11,073 nt of DNA from contig JAFCFF010000017.1 in the NCBI GenBank assembly GCA_017608775.1, forward strand, positions 1 through 11,073, in the 5' to 3' direction. Source of the DNA: Candidatus Iainarchaeum sp. (GTDB taxonomy: Archaea; Iainarchaeota; Iainarchaeia; Iainarchaeales; JAFCFF01). How positions within the stretch are numbered: the stretch's first letter is position 1; every line of letters starts with the position of its first letter. Shown piece by piece: positions 6,068 to 11,073 of this stretch. A program made the position numbers and the translations under genes. The notes beneath the pieces were generated by a model. The model was not told where the DNA came from. It did no database searches and worked only from the letters and a program-made list of their open reading frames with translations.

Positions 6068-7816
6068 TTATTGTCTCATTCTCACAAACTTACTATGCAT
6101 AAGAGCCTTGTCAAAACCAACTTTCTGCTTTTTGAAGAGATTTTCTATCTGTTTTTTCTTTAGTTTTCTAAGGTTTTCTGTGAGTTTCCCTTTTTTAAAT
6201 ATCTCTGAGATATGTCTTGCAGCCAACTCTCCGCCAAGCATGTGTGGTATCATAACATAGGCTGCTCCTGCCTTATAAAATTCCAAAGCATCGGAAATTG
6301 AATGGGCTGTAACAACAACTTGTGTCTTTGGGTTTTTGTGTTTTGCCTGCTCAATAAGCAGCTCATTTGGCTCAAAGTCAGGTATTGTGGATACCAAGAG
6401 CTTTGCTTCCTCCCAACACAAGCTGTCAAGCAACTCATAGTCATCGGCATCTCCGTATTTTACGTCTATTTTTTCCTTGATACACTCCCTAACAACCCTT
6501 GGATTAAACTCTATAACCAACACTCTTTGTTCTTGTTCTCTTAGAGAGGAATGAATTATTCTTCCTATCCTTCCAAACCCAAACAACAAAATCGGATAAC
6601 ACTCTAAGCCTTTGTGTCTTGAGTATTCGTGTTCTCTTACATGCTTTCTCTCAAATCTTGCCAAAAGCTTAGACCAGTAGCGATAGATTTTATCCCCATA
6701 CATTATGGAATAGCTTGTTGCAGACATTGTTATTATCGCAATTATCGTTATCATTGAGACAATCTCCATGCTTAAATGACCTAGCTTAAGACCAAGAAAA
6801 GCAATAATTAGGGAAAACTCTCCGATTTGAGCAACAGAAAGACCTGAAAGAAAAGAGGTTCTTTTGCTATATTTAAAGAAATGAAGTATTGTTATCACAA
6901 CTGCTGGGTTTCCTAGAAGAACAAGCAAGGCAAGAATAACCCCAGGAATAAGAAAGTTTAGGGCGGAGGAGAAAACCATCTGCATTCCCAGGCTTATAAA
7001 GAACAGCATCAAAAAGAAATCTCTTAACGGCTTTATCCTGCTTGCTATTTCATAGTGATAATCTGTCATTGAAAGAGCAATTCCAGCAAACAAGGCTCCT
7101 ATCTCAACTGAAAAACCAATCGCAGCCAAGCCTATTGCAAGAATCAAAACCCAGGCAATGCTAAATATAAACAACAACTCTTGGTTTCTTGCCACGTAGT
7201 TCGTTATTGTTGGAAGAACAAATTTTGCTAAAAGGAACAAGGCAAGAACAAGCCCAACCCCTTTTAACAAAGTCAGCCCTACCAAACCAAGAACATTTGG
7301 CTGGCCTATAAAAGAACCTAAAAACAAAATAGCAAGAACAGCTGCAAAGTCCTGAACAAGCATGAACCCTATACTTAGCCTTCCGTAAAGACTTTGCAGA
7401 TCTCTTTTATCTGACAACAGTTTTACAACGATAATTGTTGAAGAGAATGTTAAGGCGATAGCAACATAGATTGCCTGGAGATTTGTAAAACCAAATAGCT
7501 TTAATACCACAAAACCAGCAATTCCGGTGAAGAGTATTTGGCCCATTCCTGTCAAAAACGAAACAATCCCAACATCTTTAAACTCCCTAAAGTTTAAGCT
7601 TAGCCCAACACTAAACAACAAAAAGGAAATACCTATCTGGCTTAGAGCTATCAAGATATCTTGGCTTTGAACAATGTTTAGGAAAACAGGCCCAGCTATT
7701 ATACCGGTGAAAATATAGCCAACAATAAGCGGCTGCTTTAATATATTCATAAAAATAGAAACAACCGCGGCAAGAAGGACAACAAGACCTATCTCAAAAA
7801 AAATATCTACAGCCAT
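6068..7816 (-). CDS. Kef/CPA2-type monovalent cation:proton antiporter with fused RCK (TrkA-N) domain
   Basis: This membrane protein of 582 residues exchanges K+ or Na+ for protons. Residues 1 to about 375 form a 12-13-helix CPA2 transporter core, with an amphipathic FLLFSVGLSL segment (65-74). Q155-D156 (LVQDFAAV) is the ion-site pair of KefB/KefC-like proteins, where electrogenic Na+/H+ exchangers have DD, and IKPLRDFFLMLFFISLGM (261-278) is typical of the family. Residues 408 to about 540 are a cytosolic RCK/TrkA-N Rossmann domain: GFGRIG (413-418) and the acidic end of strand 2, VIE436, suit NAD(H) or another nucleotide as gating ligand. No TrkA-C domain follows; instead there is a Lys-rich helical tail (540-582). 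The QD motif favours K+/H+ exchange, but specificity cannot be fixed from sequence. The gene stands alone with its own TATA box. Confidence 0.92.
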   Translation of the reverse strand: MAVDIFFEIGLVVLLAAVVSIFMNILKQPLIVGYIFTGIIAGPVFLNIVQSQDILIALSQIGISFLLFSVGLSLNFREFKDVGIVSFLTGMGQILFTGIAGFVVLKLFGFTNLQAIYVAIALTFSSTIIVVKLLSDKRDLQSLYGRLSIGFMLVQDFAAVLAILFLGSFIGQPNVLGLVGLTLLKGVGLVLALFLLAKFVLPTITNYVARNQELLFIFSIAWVLILAIGLAAIGFSVEIGALFAGIALSMTDYHYEIASRIKPLRDFFLMLFFISLGMQMVFSSALNFLIPGVILALLVLLGNPAVVITILHFFKYSKRTSFLSGLSVAQIGEFSLIIAFLGLKLGHLSMEIVSMITIIAIITMSATSYSIMYGDKIYRYWSKLLARFERKHVREHEYSRHKGLECYPILLFGFGRIGRIIHSSLREQEQRVLVIEFNPRVVRECIKEKIDVKYGDADDYELLDSLCWEEAKLLVSTIPDFEPNELLIEQAKHKNPKTQVVVTAHSISDALEFYKAGAAYVMIPHMLGGELAARHISEIFKKGKLTENLRKLKKKQIENLFKKQKVGFDKALMHSKFVRMRQ

Positions 7817-7835
7817 TCTTTAAGAAAAGGAAAAA

Positions 7836-7846
7836 CCTTATTAAAA
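7836..7846 (-). promoter_or_regulatory. TATA box for the Kef-type gene
   Basis: The minus strand reads TTTTAATAAGG, identical to the 11-mer before the SpoIIM-family gene, and ends 20 nt before ATG 7816. A near-leaderless mRNA is expected. Confidence 0.5.
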
Positions 7847-7898
7847 GCTTTTTTATTGTTTTGCGAGAAAAAACTAAGAAAGCAAAAAATTTGGAAAA

Positions 7899-7908
7899 GT
7901 TTTTAAAC
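7899..7908 (+). promoter_or_regulatory. TATA-like box ahead of the 7933-8065 element
   Basis: GTTTTTAAAC, preceded by the purine-rich GGAAAA (7893-7898) that resembles a TFB recognition element, lies 25-34 nt before the ATG at 7933. It would start a transcript near 7930. Confidence 0.4.
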
Positions 7909-7932
7909 TCAATTAAACAAGTTATCTTTAGA

Positions 7933-8037
7933 ATGTTAAAAAAAGTTTTTGAGATTTTTTCGTTCTACGGAAAATTGCTTATGGAGGATAAGCAAGGTAG
8001 AAAGAAGGCCTTGCCATGTCTTCATCCCCAGAAATAA
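7933..8037 (+). CDS. Possible 34-codon small protein (uncertain)
   Basis: An ATG at 7933, placed as for a leaderless mRNA from the box at 7899, opens a 34-residue frame ending in TAA at 8035-8037. The product would be an amphipathic N-terminal half (MLKKVFEIFSFYGKLL), then a basic stretch (KQGRKK) and a C-terminus with one Cys and one His (PCLHPQK). A second in-frame ATG is at 7981. I recognise no family. The frame covers the hairpins described below, so it may equally be a non-coding RNA. It is the only notable content of the 296-nt gap between the Kef-type gene and tRNA-His. Confidence 0.25.
   Translation: MLKKVFEIFSFYGKLLMEDKQGRKKALPCLHPQK
7975..8014 (+). ncRNA. Candidate structured RNA with two mutually exclusive hairpins
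   Basis: Hairpin A is a perfect 7-bp repeat, TTGCTTA (7975-7981) and TAAGCAA (7989-7995), with the loop TGGAGGA, which exposes a GGAGG sequence. Hairpin B pairs GCAAGG (7992-7997) with CCTTGC (8009-8014) across an 11-nt loop. GCAA (7992-7995) is shared, so only one can form. This local stretch is richer in G and C than its flanks. A switch or small RNA is inference; I could not match it to a known RNA family. Confidence 0.3.
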
Positions 8038-8065
8038 ATCTGATTTCTCTTTTTCTAGTTTTTTT
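8030..8065 (+). terminator. Hairpin plus oligo-T closing the 7933-8037 element
   Basis: AGAAAT (8030-8035) pairs with ATTTCT (8043-8048), followed by T5 (8050-8054) and T7 (8059-8065). It overlaps the stop codon of the small frame and comes just before the tRNA-His promoter. Confidence 0.4.
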
Positions 8066-8072
8066 CAAAATA

Positions 8073-8085
8073 AAAGTTTAAATAA
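8073..8085 (+). promoter_or_regulatory. TATA box for tRNA-His
   Basis: AAAGTTTAAATAA has its G 38 nt before the first paired base of tRNA-His. The identical 13-mer sits at the same distance before tRNA-Thr. Confidence 0.6.
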
Positions 8086-8112
8086 ATCCTGCTCTCTTTC
8101 TATCACTGTAAA

Positions 8113-8185
8113 GGCGGGGGTGGTGTAGCGGTTAGCACAGGGGACTGTGGATCCCCTAGCCCGGGTTCAAATCCCGGCCTCCGCC
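8113..8185 (+). tRNA. tRNA-His(GTG), with genome-encoded G-1
   Basis: The seven acceptor pairs are GCGGGGG (8114-8120) with CCTCCGC (8178-8184), including one G:U. G8113 and C8185 add the eighth pair, G-1:C73, the hallmark identity element for histidyl-tRNA synthetase. G-1 is therefore encoded and need not be added later. The D stem is GTGT/GCAC, the anticodon stem GGGGA/TCCCC and the loop CTGTGGA, with GTG at 8147-8149. The hisS start lies only 25 nt downstream on the same strand, with just a T5 run between, so the two may share a transcript. Confidence 0.96.
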
Positions 8186-8200
8186 CTTTTTAGGCTGTGT

Positions 8201-8205
8201 GGTGA
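8201..8205 (+). promoter_or_regulatory. Shine-Dalgarno site selecting the hisS start
   Basis: GGTGA ends 5 nt before ATG 8211 and matches the anti-SD of archaeal 16S rRNA. It favours ATG 8211 over the in-frame GTG codons at 8199 and 8202 and over the ATG at 8226. A ribosome site suits a gene translated from a leadered transcript, such as one begun at tRNA-His. Confidence 0.55.
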
Positions 8206-8210
8206 GCAAG

Positions 8211-9473
8211 ATGAAAGAAAACATAATGAAAGCAAAAGGGGTTAAGGACTATGACGGAAGAGAAGCTAGGGTCTTGGAAAAACTAAGGGAAATAATAAGG
8301 CAGTACTACGAGCTTTATGGTTTTGTACCTCTTGACAACCCGATACTAGAGAGATATGAAACCCTGGGGAAAAAATACAGCGGCGGAGAGGAAATTCTAG
8401 AGGAGATCTTTTCCCTAAGAGACAGGGGAAACAGGAAATTAGCCCTGAGATTTGACCTGACAGTTCCTCTTGCAAGATATGCATCCGAAAAAAAGCTAAG
8501 GCTGCCTTATAAAAGATATCAAATATCAAAAGTTTTCAGAGATGGCCCAGTTAAAAAAGAAAGACTAAGAGAGTTTTACCAGGCAGACGCAGATATTCTT
8601 GGGTCCGAGGAAAGAGAGAGCGACGCTGAAATTCTTGAGCTTTTTTACATGGTTTTTGAGGACAGGAGAATAGGCCTGAAACCCGAGATAAAAGTAAACG
8701 ATAGAAGGATTTTAGACAAACTCATGGAAAAAACAGAGATAAAAAACAGAGAAAGCATAATACTCACAATAGACAAGCTTGAGAAAGTTGGGTGGAGTGG
8801 CGTTGAAAACGAACTTGCGGAAAAGAGAGTAAACAGGAAAAAAATCAGGGAAATAAAAGACTTTATTTATATAAAGGGAACAAACAAGGAAAAGCTTGAA
8901 AAAGGAGAGAAACTGCTTGGAAAAGAGGTTTTTGAGGATTTGAGATATATCGAAAACATACTAAAAAAAAGAAACATTGAGATAAAGATTGATTTTTCCC
9001 TGGCAAGAGGCCTAAACTACTACACAAGCACGATATTTGAGGTTTACTCCAAGGTATCAAAGTCAAGCCTTGCTGCTGGTGGAAGATATGACAGCCTGAT
9101 AGAGAGTTTTTCCGGAAAGAGAATTCCGGCTGTTGGTGGAAGCATTGGCCTAACAGCCTTGGTACAAAGCTATAAATTCCCAGATATTTTCAGGGATGAT
9201 AAGAAGAAAGTCTATGTTTTCTCGATAGGAGATCTGAAGGAAAGATTCCTAGTTACCGAAAAGCTGAGAAATAGTGGAATTATCTCGGATGTTGACTTTA
9301 AGGCAAGGGGAATAACAAAGAACTTACAGTATGCTGACTACTATGGTTATGGCTTTTGTTTGATAATAGGAAAAAGGGAGTTGAAAAGAGGAAAGCTAAG
9401 ACTAAAAGACATGAAAACAGGAAAGGAGAGTGACTTAAGTTTGGAAGAAATTATAAAGTTTTTGAAAGCTTAG
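8211..9473 (+). CDS. hisS: Histidyl-tRNA synthetase
   Basis: This class IIa synthetase charges tRNA-His with histidine in the cytosol. From ATG 8211 it has 420 residues, the usual length. The catalytic domain shows LRFDLTVPLAR (79-89), motif 2 with FRDG (109-112) and REFYQADADI (120-129), HisA motif LARGLNYY (264-271) with the catalytic R266, and AAGGRYDSL (288-296). Family members usually have GLDYY in HisA; here it is GLNYY. Motif 3 reads VGGSIGLTAL (308-317): the Glu-Arg pair expected there (GLERL in E. coli) is Thr-Ala, so the class II motif 3 arginine is missing. The anticodon-binding domain (about 333-420) is intact. Its cognate tRNA gene is directly upstream. Confidence 0.96.
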   Translation: MKENIMKAKGVKDYDGREARVLEKLREIIRQYYELYGFVPLDNPILERYETLGKKYSGGEEILEEIFSLRDRGNRKLALRFDLTVPLARYASEKKLRLPYKRYQISKVFRDGPVKKERLREFYQADADILGSEERESDAEILELFYMVFEDRRIGLKPEIKVNDRRILDKLMEKTEIKNRESIILTIDKLEKVGWSGVENELAEKRVNRKKIREIKDFIYIKGTNKEKLEKGEKLLGKEVFEDLRYIENILKKRNIEIKIDFSLARGLNYYTSTIFEVYSKVSKSSLAAGGRYDSLIESFSGKRIPAVGGSIGLTALVQSYKFPDIFRDDKKKVYVFSIGDLKERFLVTEKLRNSGIISDVDFKARGITKNLQYADYYGYGFCLIIGKRELKRGKLRLKDMKTGKESDLSLEEIIKFLKA

Positions 9474-9474
9474 G

Positions 9475-9487
9475 TTTTTTATAAATA
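9475..9487 (+). promoter_or_regulatory. TATA box for tRNA-Ala
   Basis: TTTTTTATAAATA starts 2 nt after the hisS stop and is centred 25 nt before tRNA-Ala, a textbook archaeal position. The T run may also end the hisS transcript. Confidence 0.6.
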
Positions 9488-9506
9488 ACAAGTGTTTTCT
9501 TTTTAT

Positions 9507-9578
9507 GGGGATGTAGCTCAATGGTAGAGCGCTGCCTTTGCAAGGCAGAGGTTAGGGGTTCGACTCCCCTCATCTCCA
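9507..9578 (+). tRNA. tRNA-Ala(TGC)
   Basis: The acceptor is GGGGATG (9507-9513) with CATCTCC (9571-9577), and the discriminator is A9578. The third pair is G3:U70 (9509 with 9575), the universal alanine identity element. The anticodon stem CTGCC/GGCAG holds TTTGCAA with TGC at 9539-9541. The T arm is GGGG-type with loop TTCGACT. There is no intron and no CCA. The 83 nt from here to the dcd stop show nothing further. Confidence 0.96.
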
Positions 9579-9661
9579 TTTTCTGAGTTTTTTTAGTTCT
9601 GTGTTGGTTTTGTGGTTTTTGTGTGGGAGTGTCAAAAAACAGTAAGAAGCACAAGCAAAAA

Positions 9662-10210
9662 CTACTTGAAATCCTCATAAATCTTGCTTTCCATCGCGCT
9701 CTTTGCCTTTGAGTATTTTCCCTTATAGAGTTTTAATGGTTTTGAGGAGATATAGTGAAAGGCAAGTTGTCCTATTTTCATACCTGTGTATAAAGCAACA
9801 GGAAGCTTTCCGAAATTGCTCATTTCTAGTGTTAAACAGCCCTCAAAGCCAGGGTCAACAAAACCAGCAGTTGCATGAATAACAACACCGAGCCTTCCCA
9901 AGGAACTTCTTCCCTCTATTCTTCCAACAATCATTCCTCCAAGCTTAACACTCTCAAGCGTAGTTCCAAGAGCAAACTCTCCTGGATGGATTATAAACCT
10001 TGCTCCGTTTTTTAGCGTTAGTTTTGTGGTATATTTTGGAACTTTTTTCTTTACGTCTATCAAGGCATGTTCTGTGTGGTTAAAGATAAGAAAGCTGTTT
10101 CCCATGGAAAGATCATAGCTTGCCGGCTGCAGGTTTTTTATCCTAAACGGCTTGATCGAAATATTTCCTGCCTTTATTTCCTTTAGGATATCCTTATCTG
10201 ACAGAAGCAT
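9662..10210 (-). CDS. dcd: dCTP deaminase (possibly bifunctional dCTP deaminase/dUTPase)
   Basis: This trimeric enzyme makes dUTP from dCTP; the archaeal bifunctional form continues to dUMP, the thymidylate precursor. From ATG 10210 the product is 182 residues and begins MLLSDKDIL, the family's standard start. A TTG 15 nt upstream is possible but would add residues before the conserved start. Visible motifs are EGRSSLGRLG (99-108), HATAGFVDPGFEG (112-124) and the catalytic glutamate E129 in TLEMSN, followed by GMKIGQLAF (143-151). AGFVDPGF resembles bifunctional enzymes (M. jannaschii, M. tuberculosis) more than the E. coli HRIDPGW form. The C-terminal lid is unusual: KYSKAKSAMESK stands where relatives have a GxYQxQxGPTxSR-like segment. 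Divergent from tRNA-Thr. Confidence 0.94.
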   Translation of the reverse strand: MLLSDKDILKEIKAGNISIKPFRIKNLQPASYDLSMGNSFLIFNHTEHALIDVKKKVPKYTTKLTLKNGARFIIHPGEFALGTTLESVKLGGMIVGRIEGRSSLGRLGVVIHATAGFVDPGFEGCLTLEMSNFGKLPVALYTGMKIGQLAFHYISSKPLKLYKGKYSKAKSAMESKIYEDFK

Positions 10211-10230
10211 TCTAAAAAACAGCAACAGAA

Positions 10231-10242
10231 AGAAATATATTG
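10231..10242 (-). promoter_or_regulatory. TATA box for dcd
   Basis: The minus strand reads CAATATATTTCT, 21-32 nt before ATG 10210, consistent with a leaderless mRNA and with the choice of that start codon. Confidence 0.5.
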
Positions 10243-10274
10243 TTTTCTTTGAGCTTTTGAGTTAGAGCATAAAG

Positions 10275-10295
10275 AAAGTTTAAATAATTATAAAC
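10275..10295 (+). promoter_or_regulatory. Promoter of tRNA-Thr
   Basis: AAAGTTTAAATAA (10275-10287) is identical to the tRNA-His box and has its G 38 nt before the tRNA. A second AT box, ATTATAAAC (10287-10295), is centred 25 nt before the tRNA. Confidence 0.55.
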
Positions 10296-10315
10296 TCCTG
10301 TTATTTTTTTTGTGG

Positions 10316-10388
10316 GCTCCCATAGCTCAACTGGCAGAGCGGCTGCCTTGTAAGCAGCAGGTTCCGGGTTCAAGCCCCGGTGGGAGCT
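10316..10388 (+). tRNA. tRNA-Thr(TGT)
   Basis: The acceptor is GCTCCCA (10316-10322) with TGGGAGC (10381-10387), and the discriminator T10388 is as in many archaeal Thr tRNAs. The anticodon stem GCTGC/GCAGC holds CTTGTAA with TGT at 10349-10351. The T arm is CCGGG-TTCAAGC-CCCGG. There is no intron and no CCA. The 3' end merges into a T6 run (10388-10393) that should terminate transcription. Confidence 0.95.
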
Positions 10389-10439
10389 TTTTTATAAAAT
10401 AAAAAACACCTACAACCCTTGTTAAGAAACAAGAAAAGG

Positions 10440-10448
10440 TTTATATAG
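10440..10448 (+). promoter_or_regulatory. Strong TATA box for the lysine-rich gene
   Basis: TTTATATAG follows the purine-rich AAGAAAAGG (10431-10439), a good BRE-TATA combination. Transcription should begin near 10470, leaving a leader of about 15-20 nt before ATG 10488. Confidence 0.6.
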
Positions 10449-10487
10449 AAAATCTTATTTTTTTATTAGAAAGGATTAACGATTGAC

Positions 10488-11073
10488 ATGGCAGTAAAGA
10501 AGAAAAAGAAAACTAAGAGAAAGAAGAAGGCGGAAAAGGAAACTCTTGAGATAAAGGGTGGCGAAAAAGATGTTAAAATAACATTTGATAAGAAAAAGGG
10601 AAAGAGTGTTGTTGTTTCTCTTAAGAAGAAAAAGAAAAAAACAAGAGCTAGGAAAAAAGGAAAGATTGCTAAAAAACCTAAGAAAATCAAAAAAATAAAG
10701 AAAAAAGGGAAAAAATTGAAAAGTAAAGTTAAAAAGAAAACTTCAAAACTAAGGGCAAGGAAAAAGACAAAACCTAAAAAAAGACCTAAGGCCAAATTAA
10801 AGATAAAAAAACCTAAGAAAATCAAGAGGAAAAAAGTTGTGAAAAAAGTAAAAAAGAAAGCAAAAAGAAAAAAACTTCTAAGAAAGAGAAAAATCGCCGA
10901 GAGGATTTTGGAGGATATTGAATCAGCAAATATTGTGGATTTGAAAAAAGAAAGAGAAAGACTGATTAAGGAGTTGGAAAGGCAAAAGGCAATAAACAGA
11001 GAGCTTAACGAAAAGTTGTTAAAACTGGAAAATCGACTTTTAAGTTTAGAGGAAAAAGCCCTTAAGGGAGATA
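10488..11073 (+). CDS. Extremely lysine-rich protein with C-terminal coiled coil (3' end outside window)
   Basis: An uninterrupted frame of 195 codons starts at ATG 10488, behind a strong TATA box, and is still open at the window edge. About half of the first 130 residues are Lys (66 by my count), with 8 Arg and only 6 acidic residues. Within this, residues 17-45 look like a short folded or beta segment (LEIKGG, VKITFD, SVVVSL). Repeated KKPKKIK units occur at 62-68 and 107-113. From about residue 137 the composition changes to a heptad-like acidic/basic helix (ERILEDIES, then LEKLLKLENRLLSLEEK-type spacing), a likely coiled coil. The basic arm suggests nucleic-acid or ribosome binding, in the manner of histone H1-like tails, but I recognise no family. 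The codon mix of AAA and AAG argues against pure low-complexity noise. Confidence 0.75.
   Translation, partial: MAVKKKKKTKRKKKAEKETLEIKGGEKDVKITFDKKKGKSVVVSLKKKKKKTRARKKGKIAKKPKKIKKIKKKGKKLKSKVKKKTSKLRARKKTKPKKRPKAKLKIKKPKKIKRKKVVKKVKKKAKRKKLLRKRKIAERILEDIESANIVDLKKERERLIKELERQKAINRELNEKLLKLENRLLSLEEKALKGD
10671..10825 (+). repeat. 20-bp direct repeat inside the lysine-rich gene
   Basis: The 20 bases at 10671-10690 recur exactly at 10806-10825, in the same frame and 45 codons apart, both encoding KKPKKIK. Exact DNA identity suggests recent internal duplication, or slippage-prone sequence, rather than only amino-acid selection. Confidence 0.6.

Noticed and set aside
7975..8048. C/D box or H/ACA guide RNA
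   Set aside because: A CTGA occurs at 8039-8042, but no acceptable RTGATGA C box is paired with it, and no ACA tail follows a pocketed stem on either strand.
9451..9678. Minus-strand open frame containing RGVEPLTSALQRQRSTIELHPH
   Set aside because: This is the well-known false protein that arises on the antisense of tRNA-Ala genes; it overlaps the tRNA at 9507-9578 and the end of hisS.
10466..10825. Minus-strand frame rich in Phe and Leu that looks like a membrane protein
   Set aside because: It is the exact antisense of the AAA/AAG-rich lysine gene, whose complement reads as Phe and Leu codons. The plus frame has a promoter and a longer open frame.
1..11073. CRISPR array, insertion sequence or integrated element
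   Set aside because: There are no spaced direct repeats, no transposase or integrase frame, and no tRNA-end duplication that would mark an attachment site, despite ten tRNA genes.

Overview
The window looks archaeal. It is AT-rich and carries ten intron-free tRNA genes with no encoded CCA, including an initiator tRNA with the archaeal A1:U72 pair. The promoters are archaeal TATA-type, several lying 20-30 nt before an ATG and so suggesting leaderless mRNAs. The proteins are of archaeal type: type 2 methionine aminopeptidase, Form III RuBisCO, a SpoIIM-family membrane protein and an archaeal-style dCTP deaminase. The mix of Form III RuBisCO, small compact loci and a tRNA-Ile(UAU) would fit a DPANN-type archaeon, but this is inference; no rRNA or marker tree is available here.

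Layout. 39-1747: methionine aminopeptidase overlapping an unknown polytopic membrane protein, then tRNA-Arg(GCG). 1924-3309 (minus): a RuBisCO with all catalytic residues present. It is divergent from a SpoIIM-family gene (3478-4383), with a perfect palindrome in the shared control region. 4492-5014: six tRNAs (iMet, Asp, Lys, Ile-UAU, Arg-UCU, Phe), some only 1-3 nt apart. 5067-7816 (minus): a degenerate methyltransferase-like protein and a Kef/CPA2 antiporter with a fused RCK domain. 7817-8112: an otherwise gene-free stretch holding a compact unit with a promoter, a 34-codon frame, two mutually exclusive hairpins and a terminator-like end. 8113-9473: tRNA-His immediately upstream of its own synthetase gene hisS. 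9507-10388: tRNA-Ala, dcd (minus) and tRNA-Thr. 10488 to the end: the start of a very lysine-rich protein that runs off the window.

How it fits together. Most genes are housekeeping and serve translation (ten tRNAs, HisRS, N-terminal methionine removal) or nucleotide metabolism. RuBisCO III usually ends the AMP/nucleoside salvage route, and Dcd sits in pyrimidine deoxynucleotide supply. I see no complete new multi-gene system. The places most worth a second look are the compact element at 7900-8065, the tRNA-Ile(UAU), the altered motif 3 of HisRS next to its tRNA, the palindrome at the RuBisCO promoter, and the lysine-rich coiled-coil protein.
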